From Bacillota bacterium (GTDB taxonomy: Bacteria; Bacillota; Clostridia; Christensenellales; Aristaeellaceae), in the NCBI GenBank assembly GCA_023459675.1, contig JAEWTC010000010.1, forward strand, positions 1 to 36,249: a stretch of DNA of 36,249 bases, given 5' to 3'. Each line of letters starts with the position of its first letter. Position 1 is the stretch's first letter. Under the pieces are notes generated by a model. That model ran no database searches. It saw only the letters and a program-made list of their open reading frames with translations, and was not told the origin of the DNA. This document shows, in pieces, positions 24,743-34,289 of this stretch. The position numbers and the translations under genes are program-made.

Positions 24743-27034
24743 ATGCAGCTGTATAAATGCAAGATGTGCGGCGGAAACGTAAACGCCGCCCAGGGGGAAA
24801 GCTTCGGCGTGTGCGATTCATGCGGCTCCGCCATGACTTTGCCCGGCGCCGCCGACGAGCGGATCGTAAACCTCTTCAACCGCGCCAACTACCTACGGCT
24901 TTCCGGGGAGTTCGACAAAGCCCTGGCCGCCTACGAAAGCATCCTGCTGGAGGACAACGAAAACGCCGAAGCCCACTGGGGCGCGCTGCTGTGCCGCTTC
25001 GGCATCGAGTACGTGGAGGACCCGGATACGCGCCAGCGCATCCCCACCTGCCACCGCGCGCAGTTTGAGCCGCTCCTGACCGACCCGGATTTCCTCGCCG
25101 CCTGCCGCTTTGCGCCCGACGAGCGCAGCCAGACGCTGTACAGGGAGCAGGGCGCGGCCATCGCGGAGATCCAGCGCAGCATCCTTGCGGTGTCCGAACA
25201 AACGGAGCCGTTCGACGTTTTCCTGTGCTACAAGGAATCCGCCCGCGGCGGCGCCCGCACCAAGGACAGCGTCAAGGCCCAGGAAATCTACTACGCGCTG
25301 ACAGATCAGGGGTATCGCGTGTTCTTCGCGCGCATCACGCTGGAAAACAAAATCGGCCGCGAGTACGAGCCGTATATCTTCGCCGCGCTCCACTCCGCCC
25401 GGGTGATGCTGGTGATCGGCGCGAAGAAGGAAAACTTTAGCGCCGTCTGGGTGAAAAACGAGTGGAGCCGCTTTCTGGCGCTCATGAAGCAGGATCGCAC
25501 CCGGCTACTGATCCCCTGCTACCAGGACATGAGCCCCTACGACCTGCCCGAGGAGCTTTCCTACCTACAGGCGCAGGACATGGGCAAGATCGGGTTTTTG
25601 CAGGACCTGCTCCACGGCATGAAAAAGGTGCTGGCCGCAGGCCGGGAAACGCCCGCCGCCGCCGCGGAACCGGCCCGCCGGGAGCCCGCCCCCGCCCCGG
25701 CCGCGGATGTGTCCGCGCTGATCAAGCGCATGTACATCGTGCTGGAGGACGGGGATTTCAACTCCGCGGGCGGGTACAGCCAGCGCATTCTGGAAGCCGC
25801 CCCGGAGGACGCGCACGCCTACGTGGGCCAGCTGATGGCGGAAAAGAAACTGCGCAGGCGGGCGGAGCTTTCCCGCGTGGAAAAGCTGCCCGACGAGCTC
25901 AATTTCCAGCGGGCGCTGCGCTACGCGGACGCAGCCTTACGCGCCGAGCTCAACGGCTATCTGCACGACCTGCAATACGAAAAAGCGCTGCAGGCGGCAC
26001 GCAAGGCGGTGATGCCGCAGGAAATGCTGGAACCCATGCAAATGCTCCAGCAGCTCGCCGGATATAAGGACGCGGACGACCAGCTGCAAACGCTGAAGGA
26101 ACGCGTTTACCGCACGCTTCTCACCTCGTGGACCAAGGTTCCCAAGGCGGAGGACTGCCTGCCGCTCATCGCGCTGATGCGGCTGATGCCCGGCTACAAG
26201 AACGTGGACGAAATCCAGAAAACCTGCTGCGAGAAGGTGTACAAGGCCGCGGTGGAACGCAGCCTGAAAATGGCTTCCGGGTGCAGCCAGGCGGCGGCCG
26301 CGCTGTTTGAAGCGCTGGGGAACTACAAGGATTCCCAGCTGCAGGCCAAATCCTGCCTGACGTTCAGCCAGGAGCTAGCCTACCAGCAGGCCGTAAAGCT
26401 CAGCCGAAAGGCCGTGCTGAAAGAGGATTTCGAGGTCGTGGAGAACGCCTTCCTGGCCGCGCGGGATACCCGCGACGCCGGCGTGAAGGCCGCGGAATAC
26501 CGCCGCCGGAAGGAAACCTACGACGCGGTTCGCGACGAAAAGGTGGAAAAAGCCCGCCGCCGTGTGAAAATCCTTCGCTGGTTTGCCCTGCTGCTGTTGC
26601 TCGCCGCCGTTGGGCTTTCGGTGTACTATGCCGGCGATTGGTACGCGTATTACCGCCTGGGCCTTGACGGCACCATCGACATAGAGGTGTTCTGCGTTCT
26701 CATCGTCGCCGTTCCCCTGCTGTTTTTGATCGCGCTCTCCTCCCAAAGGCGCGTCGCGATCCGGCAGAAAGCGTTCGACACGCACCAGAAGGTGAAGAAA
26801 TACCGCAAAGTACGCCCCGTGCGGTTCTTCCTGTACCGCCTGCTCAGCATTTTGCTCGCAGCCCTCAGCTTCGCGTACTTCTTTTGGAAGTGGGCCACGG
26901 ATAAAATCTATACCCACTTTGAAGAATATCTGCTGGACCCGATCATCCTGTGTATCCTGCTGCTGATGATCAGCAGCATCCTCTTTTCCGCCACGCGCCG
27001 CAACATTCCGCTGCAGCCCAAGGCAAAGCGCTGA
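24743..27034 (+). CDS. Zinc-ribbon / TIR / helical-repeat / four-TM protein
   Basis: A 763-residue protein. Order: an N-terminal zinc ribbon (C6-x-x-C9 and C24-x-x-C27); a short TPR-like region (about 40-90); a TIR domain (about 155-300) with F-D-V-F-L-C-Y-K-E-S (box 1), Y-Y-A-L-T-D-Q-G-Y-R-V-F-F-A, A-L-H-S-A-R-V-M-L-V-I-G and W-V-K-N-E-W-S-R-F; Glu240 in the last motif aligns by position with the catalytic glutamate of NAD-cleaving TIR domains. A long helical region (about 330-605, with repeated G-Y/N-Y-K-D units typical of TPR/Sel1-like hairpins) precedes four hydrophobic segments (about 612-630, 645-665, 694-716, 731-749). GGAGG precedes the ATG. It is a potential membrane-held TIR effector; enzymatic activity is not proven. 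Confidence 0.85.
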   Translation: MQLYKCKMCGGNVNAAQGESFGVCDSCGSAMTLPGAADERIVNLFNRANYLRLSGEFDKALAAYESILLEDNENAEAHWGALLCRFGIEYVEDPDTRQRIPTCHRAQFEPLLTDPDFLAACRFAPDERSQTLYREQGAAIAEIQRSILAVSEQTEPFDVFLCYKESARGGARTKDSVKAQEIYYALTDQGYRVFFARITLENKIGREYEPYIFAALHSARVMLVIGAKKENFSAVWVKNEWSRFLALMKQDRTRLLIPCYQDMSPYDLPEELSYLQAQDMGKIGFLQDLLHGMKKVLAAGRETPAAAAEPARREPAPAPAADVSALIKRMYIVLEDGDFNSAGGYSQRILEAAPEDAHAYVGQLMAEKKLRRRAELSRVEKLPDELNFQRALRYADAALRAELNGYLHDLQYEKALQAARKAVMPQEMLEPMQMLQQLAGYKDADDQLQTLKERVYRTLLTSWTKVPKAEDCLPLIALMRLMPGYKNVDEIQKTCCEKVYKAAVERSLKMASGCSQAAAALFEALGNYKDSQLQAKSCLTFSQELAYQQAVKLSRKAVLKEDFEVVENAFLAARDTRDAGVKAAEYRRRKETYDAVRDEKVEKARRRVKILRWFALLLLLAAVGLSVYYAGDWYAYYRLGLDGTIDIEVFCVLIVAVPLLFLIALSSQRRVAIRQKAFDTHQKVKKYRKVRPVRFFLYRLLSILLAALSFAYFFWKWATDKIYTHFEEYLLDPIILCILLLMISSILFSATRRNIPLQPKAKR

Positions 27035-27059
27035 ACGCGCCGCCGGTTTGAAACATGCA

Positions 27060-27083
27060 AACGCCTCCCGCATGGGAGGCGTT
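27060..27083. terminator. Convergent hairpin terminator
   Basis: AACGCCTCCC (27060-27069) pairs with GGGAGGCGTT (27074-27083) around a GCAT loop. It lies between the TIR gene and the convergent lipase-like gene; T-rich tails are weak on both sides. Confidence 0.7.
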
Positions 27084-27131
27084 CATGTGTTGTATGGGTC
27101 GCTGGTACGCGCCCGCGAACCTGGCGGCGGT

Positions 27132-28715
27132 TTACCGCGGCAGATGGATCGCCCGGCGGCGCGGCATGGTGCGCGCGCGCTTTTTCGTTTCGCTCTGCCT
27201 GCGCGGCCCGGCGGCGCGCTGCGCGCCCCGGAAGCCGTAAAACCCTTTGGCGTACAGCCTGCGCGGCGGCGCGCCGCCGCCCTCCTGCCACACAAACGGC
27301 GAGAGCCGCGCGGTTTCCTCGTTCACAATCCGCAGATACCCGCCGCCGCCCGCCCTGCCCACCAGGCTATGGGGCGGGTACAGCCGTTCAAACAGCGCGG
27401 AAAGCAGGCTTTTCATCGGCAGGCTCGCCACAATCGGGCGGCAGCGCTCGGTCAGGAAACGCACGGCTTCTTCCTCCATCGGCGTGCCGGTGATCTCCGC
27501 ATACGTTTTTTGCAGGTAGGCGATCATGGCCTGCAGCCGTTGTTTGGCCTTCTTGCCCGCGAAGGACACCACCCGGTCGATCGGCCCGATGGACAAAAGC
27601 CCCTCGGAGCTGCCAAACAGCTCGTCGTCCGGCTTCTCCGCGCCCACCGCCAGAAGCAGCGCCGCAAGCGCGGTGAGAAACGACGGCGTATCGGTAATGT
27701 GCAAAGTCAGCCGCTCAGCGGCCTTGCGCGCGTGGGCGGCCTCCGGCGATTGGTTCCAGCCGTACGCGGCGCTGCGGAAGGCCTCGTCGGGCGTAAACTG
27801 CAGGCACAGGCCGAAATGCACCGCCGCCCCCATGCGCGGCACCAGATCGTCGGCATTGAGCACATGATACAGCGGAAAGCGCTCGCCCTCCAGCGCCGCG
27901 CCGCTCACCGCCACGGTGGGCGAGGCAAACCCGCAGCCGAAGATCCGCTCCCCGGCAATCCCCATGCCGTGCAGCAGCCGGCTGCAGTACGCCTGCATCA
28001 CCGCCGCGCCCTGGCTGTGCCCCGCCATCCACAGGGAAAAACGGCCGGAACCGGCCTGCATCTCGGTCAGAATATCCGCAAGCGTCAGCTTTTCCAGCCC
28101 CAGCGCTTCCGCCGTATCGGGAAACTGGATCAGGTTCTCGTTTTTTACAAACGCCTGCGTCAGCTGCGCAAACCCTTTGTGGAAGCCGTCTTCCGTGCCC
28201 AGGCGGAAGTTGGAGAACCAATCGTAAAAGCGCATACCCGTACCCATGAACCCGACGGCCACCACATAGCGCTCCGCCGCGGCTTTGCGCACCATGACCA
28301 CGGCCTTGATGGTATCGCTCACCCCGCGCTGGCGCAGCGCGCCCGTGAGCTGCGACAGGGGATTGGGCTCCACCATCTGCAGCCGCGCCCGCGTCACCTT
28401 CAGGCTGCCGATCAGCCCCTGCACGCGGTCGGCCAGGCCGTCCTCCTCGCGCGCCTTCAGCCCCGTGGTCAGCTGGTTGTCAATCTGGATGGAAAAATCC
28501 GTCCAGCCCGCGCGCATCCACGGTTCCACGTCCAGCGTATAGGCCATGCGCGCCAGCTCAAACGAAAGCCTGAGCCCGGCAAGCGTCAGCGGGCGGCGGG
28601 GTATGCCCAGCGGGTCTATTTCCGGCGGCAGAAACAAACAGTCCGTATCCTGCAAATCCGCGCCGGTCAGCTTTCCGCGCGGGGTTTCCGGGTCTTCGAC
28701 AGTCGGTTTGCGCAT
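27132..28715 (-). CDS. Class-3 lipase-like alpha/beta hydrolase
   Basis: A 527-residue protein of the lipase class-3/Mbeg1-like alpha/beta hydrolases. The nucleophile elbow G-H-S-Q-G is at 232-236 (Ser234), preceded by the strand F-S-L-W-M-A. Upstream F-Y-D-W-F-S-N-F-R and D-G-F-H-K-G-F (about 163-182) match the class-3 lid and helix region. A later aspartate in L-N-A-D-D-L-V-P-R (about 288-296) with a following histidine (A-V-H-F) could complete the triad. The protein has no signal peptide and ends in a very basic tail. ATG 28715 follows GGAGG; the TTG at 28727 is less likely. The substrate is unknown. It lies 26 bases after the MmcQ/YjbR gene. Confidence 0.82.
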   Translation of the reverse strand: MRKPTVEDPETPRGKLTGADLQDTDCLFLPPEIDPLGIPRRPLTLAGLRLSFELARMAYTLDVEPWMRAGWTDFSIQIDNQLTTGLKAREEDGLADRVQGLIGSLKVTRARLQMVEPNPLSQLTGALRQRGVSDTIKAVVMVRKAAAERYVVAVGFMGTGMRFYDWFSNFRLGTEDGFHKGFAQLTQAFVKNENLIQFPDTAEALGLEKLTLADILTEMQAGSGRFSLWMAGHSQGAAVMQAYCSRLLHGMGIAGERIFGCGFASPTVAVSGAALEGERFPLYHVLNADDLVPRMGAAVHFGLCLQFTPDEAFRSAAYGWNQSPEAAHARKAAERLTLHITDTPSFLTALAALLLAVGAEKPDDELFGSSEGLLSIGPIDRVVSFAGKKAKQRLQAMIAYLQKTYAEITGTPMEEEAVRFLTERCRPIVASLPMKSLLSALFERLYPPHSLVGRAGGGGYLRIVNEETARLSPFVWQEGGGAPPRRLYAKGFYGFRGAQRAAGPRRQSETKKRARTMPRRRAIHLPR

Positions 28716-28741
28716 GTTGACCTCCAAGGCGTGCGGCGCGC

Positions 28742-29140
28742 TTACGGCGCTGCGGACAGGCGCTTCAGCTCCGCCTGAACGTGTTTGGGATATTTCCCGG
28801 TCACCGTTTCATAGGCGAGGTCCATCATGCGGTACAGCTCGTCGTCGGGCACCTCGCCGGTTAGTAAAACGGTGTTGAAATGCGGCTGCATCACGGGCGG
28901 GCAGTGCCAGCCCCGCGTGACCGCGCCGGGGTAGCGCTGGCGGTAAAACGCCGCCGCCTGCGGCGTGCAGTTGAGCGTCACCTTCGCCACGCCGCCCTGC
29001 ACCAGCAGCTGGGCAAAAATGCGCCCCTTTGCCTGCGAGGGGGCTTTCACCTTCACCACGGGCAGAAACGGCGTAAACGGAGTGTCCGGATACGCGCCGG
29101 GCTTGCCCAGGCAATAGGCCATCACCGTATCCAGCGTCAC
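28742..29140 (-). CDS. MmcQ/YjbR-family protein
   Basis: A 132-residue protein of the small MmcQ/YjbR fold (CyaY-like DNA-binding superfamily). Characteristic parts are A-Y-C-L-x-K-P-G-A-Y-x-D-x-P-F (about 8-22), the basic strand-turn region V-T-L-N-C-T-P (about 53-59) and the W-x-x-V-x-L/N-T-V-L-L segment (about 88-93). Members are probably DNA-binding or ligand-binding; function is unsettled. The start is GTG at 29140 with GGGAGGCGG upstream. It is driven by the minus-strand promoter at 29167-29195 and leads the lipase-like gene. Confidence 0.85.
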   Translation of the reverse strand: MTLDTVMAYCLGKPGAYPDTPFTPFLPVVKVKAPSQAKGRIFAQLLVQGGVAKVTLNCTPQAAAFYRQRYPGAVTRGWHCPPVMQPHFNTVLLTGEVPDDELYRMMDLAYETVTGKYPKHVQAELKRLSAAP

Positions 29141-29166
29141 GTTTCCGCCTCCCGCCCTTTTTTTCC

Positions 29167-29195
29167 ATTATAATCCGGCGCACCATGCAATTCAA
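29167..29195 (-). promoter_or_regulatory. Sigma-A promoter of the MmcQ/YjbR-lipase unit
   Basis: Minus strand: TTGAAT (29195-29190), 17-base spacer, perfect TATAAT (29172-29167), 27 bases before the GTG start. Confidence 0.8.
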
Positions 29196-29209
29196 CAACG
29201 CACAAACCA

Positions 29210-29238
29210 TTTTCAAATGCCGGAAAGTTGGGTATACT
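29210..29238 (+). promoter_or_regulatory. Sigma-A promoter of msrAB
   Basis: TTTTCA (29210-29215), 17-base spacer, TATACT (29233-29238). It is back to back with the minus-strand promoter; the -35 regions are only 14 bases apart. Confidence 0.65.
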
Positions 29239-29308
29239 CTGTGTATGTACAGCCGCACGCGCGGCGCGCAATGAAAACCCCGAAACCACGCGACAAGGAG
29301 ACAAACCC

Positions 29309-30262
29309 ATGCAAAAAACCATCTATCTGGCGGGCGGATGCTTCTGGGGCCTGGAAAAGCTGATGCAATCCATCCCCGGCGTTCTCACCGCCGTCAGCGG
29401 CTACGCCAACGGCCGCGAGGGCGCAAAGCCCGACTATAAAACCGTATGCGGCGGCGAAACGGGCTTCCGCGAAACCGTAAAGGTGACCTACGATCCAGCG
29501 CTGGTCAGCCTGGAAACCCTTTTGTTCCAGTTCTTCGCCGTGATCGACCCGACCCAGAAAAACGGCCAGGCGCACGATATCGGCACCCAGTACCAGACCG
29601 GCGTATATTACGCGGACCCGGAGGCGCAGAAGACCGTGGAAGCCGTCGCGGCCATCGAGCGCGAGCGGCACAGCCCGTTCTACGTGGAAATCAAGCCGCT
29701 GGAAAATTTCTTCGAAGCCGAGGACTATCACCAGGATTATCTGGATAAAAACCCCGGCGGCTATTGCCACATTCCGCCCGCGGCATTCCAAAGGGCGGCG
29801 CGGCTGCGCGTGGACGCGGGCCAGTATCCCCGCCCCGCCAAAGACGAGCTTAAGAAAAAGCTCACCCCGGAGCAGTACCGCATTACGCAGGACGCGGGCA
29901 CCGAGGCCCCGTTCCTCAACGCCCTCTGGCAGCACCGGGAGAAGGGCCTGTACGTGGATATCACCACCGGCGAGCCCCTGTTTACCTCCACCGATAAATT
30001 CTTAAGCGGCTGCGGCTGGCCCGCGTTTTCCAAGCCCGTGGATCCCGCCGTGATCGCCGAGCTTTCAGACGAAAGCCACGGCATGCGCCGCACCGAAGTG
30101 CGCTCCCGCGCGGGCAACGCCCACCTTGGCCACGTTTTTTCGGGCGACCAGGAATCCCCCACCGGCACGCGCTACTGCATTAACTCCGCCGCGCTGAAGT
30201 TCATCCCGCTGCAGGACATGGAACGCGAAGGCTACGGCGTTTTCACCTCGCTGGTGGAATAG
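29309..30262 (+). CDS. msrAB: Fused peptide methionine sulfoxide reductase MsrA-MsrB
   Basis: The 317-residue protein repairs both stereoisomers of methionine sulfoxide. The MsrA domain (1 to about 160) has the catalytic cysteine in G-G-C11-F-W-G. The MsrB domain (about 185-317) has S-G-C235-G-W-P-A-F (resolving cysteine region), R-S-R-A-G-N-A-H-L-G-H-V-F and the catalytic R-Y-C290-I-N-S. The zinc-binding C-x-x-C pairs of some MsrB enzymes are absent. AAGGAG precedes the ATG. There is no signal peptide, so it is cytoplasmic. It is monocistronic, between its promoter and a strong bidirectional terminator. Confidence 0.95.
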   Translation: MQKTIYLAGGCFWGLEKLMQSIPGVLTAVSGYANGREGAKPDYKTVCGGETGFRETVKVTYDPALVSLETLLFQFFAVIDPTQKNGQAHDIGTQYQTGVYYADPEAQKTVEAVAAIERERHSPFYVEIKPLENFFEAEDYHQDYLDKNPGGYCHIPPAAFQRAARLRVDAGQYPRPAKDELKKKLTPEQYRITQDAGTEAPFLNALWQHREKGLYVDITTGEPLFTSTDKFLSGCGWPAFSKPVDPAVIAELSDESHGMRRTEVRSRAGNAHLGHVFSGDQESPTGTRYCINSAALKFIPLQDMEREGYGVFTSLVE

Positions 30263-30279
30263 CGGAACGCCAAGAAACG

Positions 30280-30310
30280 AAAAACAAGCGCGGTAGCCGC
30301 GCTTGTTTTT
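30280..30310. terminator. Bidirectional terminator
   Basis: A 14-base stem (30280-30293 with 30297-30310) with a TAG loop and T runs on both strands. It ends msrAB and the convergent ABC transporter genes. Confidence 0.95.
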
Positions 30311-30360
30311 TTGTTTCGTCACCCGGCCGCATACGGCGCGCGAGAACCCCGGCCCGCTCG

Positions 30361-32146
<1,786 letters not shown>

Positions 32147-32160
<14 letters not shown>

Positions 32161-33883
32161 CGCGTCCCTCCTCCTGCGCGGTGTACAGCCCAAAGTACAG
32201 CCCGCGCTTTTTCAGAAGTTCGGCGTGCGTGCCTTCCTCGGCAATCCTGCCCTTGTGCAAAAACAGAATGCGGTCGCAATCGGTCACGGCGGACAGCCGG
32301 TGCGCGATGATGATCCGCGTTTTGTTCTCCCCGTTCTCGCGCAGGGTTTGCAAAACCTCTTTCTGGCGGCTTGCGTCCAGCGCCGAGGTGGCCTCGTCCA
32401 GAAGCTCGATGGGCGCGTCCTTCAAAAACAGCCGCGCAAGCTCCACCCGCTGGCGAAGCCCGCCCGACAAAAGCGACCCGTGCTCGCCCGTATCGGTATT
32501 CCAGCCGTCCGTCTGCTGGGAAATCCACTGCGAAAGCCGGGCGCGTTCCACGGCCAGGGCGAGTTCCTTTTCGCTTGCGCCGCGGCGGCCCAGCAGAATG
32601 TTATCGCGGATGGAAGCCTGAAACACGTACGGTTCCTGCTGCAGCACGCTGATGTTCCTGCGCAGCGCTTCCAAATCCCACTGCTCCACGCCGCGCCCCA
32701 GCACGCTCACCGCGCCTTCCGCCGGGCGGTACAGCCCGGTGATCAGCTTGAGCACGGTGCTTTTCCCGCAGCCGGAGTGCCCCACCAGCGCCACCTTCTC
32801 GCCCTCGCGCACGGTAAAGCTCAAGCCGTTTAAAAGCGGCGCCTCGGCCGCGTCCTGCTCGGGATAGCGGAACGCCACGTTTGCAAACGCCACGGCGGCG
32901 CCGGGGGCGGGCTTTGTTTCCGCGCCGCCGGTTTCCGCGGGCAAATCCCACAATTCAAACAGGCGGTCCGCCGCCACGACGCCCGACGGGAAGTTGATCA
33001 TGACGTTGGGGAGCTTCAAAAGCTCCTCCGTCGCCACCGACGCAAGCATCACCGCCGTTACGAAGCCGTCCGCGGAAAACTGCCCGCGGTATAAAAGAAG
33101 CGCGCCCACGATGGCGCAGCCAAACAGCGGCAGCACGTTCACCGCCAGCGAGGGGATGTTGGACGTGTAAATTTTCCCGATTCCCCGGACGCCCTTTTTG
33201 CGGTAGTCCTCCACCGCTTCGCCCACCCACTGGTCGGCCATTTTTTGCAGCCGGTAGGCCTTCACGGTGGTGCGGTTGCTGACCAGATCCTTGGCCTGCC
33301 CGTTCATCGCGGAAAACGCGCTGCGGTAGGCGGGGATCTCGGAAAGCGAGTTCTTGTTGAGCTTGGGGTAGAGCACCACCGGCGCAAACGGCAGCATATA
33401 GCCAAGCGCCACCCGCCAGTCCACCCAGAACATCACGCCGATGAGCATCACGGGGATCAGAATGTTTCGCAGGCCGTCGATCAGCAGCGCGCTGTTGGAC
33501 GCGGCAAAGCGGCAGTCCGACACCACGCGGCTGATGAGATCGCCGGACTCCATTTTCTGTATGGTTTCGTAGCGCGCATGGAGCAGCGCGCGCGCGGTAA
33601 TCTTGCGGTAATTGCTTTCGGCGGTTTCGGTGAGCCTGGTCATGCGCACGGAGCGGAACCAGTCCGCCAGCGCCGCGAGCATCAGCACAGCCGCCAGCAG
33701 CCAGAAGTTGCGCGCCAGGTTCTGGCCTTCGCCCGCCGTAAGGCTTCTGGTTACCAGCCCCAGCGCGGCGGCGGACGCAACGTTAAGGCACCCGATACAA
33801 ACGATCAGGGCCACTTGCTGCAGGTAATGCGCCTTCGTATCGCCGCAGGCGATCAGGCGGCGCGTGTTGGCCAGGTGCTTCAT
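32147..33883 (-). CDS. ABC exporter half-transporter (first gene)
   Basis: A 578-residue type IV ABC exporter subunit with about six N-terminal helices (residues 20-300). The ATPase domain has Walker A G-H-S-G-C-G-K-S-T (about 366), signature L-S-G-G-L-R-Q-R (about 472; Q replaced by L), Walker B I-E-L-L-D-E-A-T-S-A-L-D (about 493) and I-I-A-H-R-L. The altered signature could make one of the two shared ATP sites weaker, as in asymmetric heterodimers. GGAGAG precedes ATG 33883. It starts the two-gene unit. Confidence 0.9.
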
Positions 33884-33970
33884 TCTATATTCTCTCCGAC
33901 AACCGTGCGCGCGCGGCGCCCCCCGCCGCGCAACCGATGCGCCTGTACCAAAGGGTTCGCACAGTATTAG

Positions 33971-34000
33971 AATTTACCATATATTCTCAAATTTCGTCAA
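33971..34000 (-). promoter_or_regulatory. Possible promoter of the ABC exporter genes
   Basis: Minus strand: TTGACG (34000-33995), 18-base spacer, TAAATT (33976-33971), in the only AT-rich stretch before the first ABC gene. The -10 is weak. Confidence 0.4.
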
Positions 34001-34070
34001 TCCACAGCATCTGGTATGCATCGATACGGCGTCGCTGTCCGTTGTGCGTAAGGAAAACAAGCGGGCTGAT

Positions 34071-34141
34071 CCGCCGGTTTTCCCGTCCGGCCGCGGCGGG
34101 GCCGGATGCCTGTTCAGTTATCACGCCGCAGAAACCGGCGG
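34071..34141. repeat. Nested inverted repeat
   Basis: CCGCCGGTTT (34071-34080) is the exact inverse complement of AAACCGGCGG (34132-34141). Inside, CCGGCC and GGCCGG (about 34087-34105) form a second stem. It could fold as a cruciform or RNA structure. Confidence 0.65.
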
Positions 34142-34289
34142 CATTCCCGTTCGATTTTCGCTGTTTCGATGCTTCGCTGCCTCGCTTATTCCCAGTGCGG
34201 CACAACGCACCACTGGTTCAAATAGTATATCATCTGTGCGGGCAATTATCCAGTTTTCATTTGAAATATGCAAAAGGAAAACAATCCGT

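Larger units (their letters stand above)
33884..34289. other. Gene-free spacer between uxuB and the ABC exporter genes
   Basis: About 400 bases with no believable gene. It holds the probable ABC promoter (33971-34000), a nested inverted repeat (34071-34141) and a small hairpin (CAGTGCG with CGCAC/CTG, about 34192-34217). No clear terminator for uxuB is visible. Confidence 0.6.

Noticed and set aside
22907..27034. Thoeris defence system
   Set aside because: A TIR protein is present, but no ThsA (SIR2 or similar effector) partner lies nearby, and the TIR protein's architecture differs.
27048..28778. 576-residue plus-strand open frame over the lipase-like gene
   Set aside because: Shadow frame rich in Arg/His/Pro; the minus strand has the G-H-S-Q-G protein.
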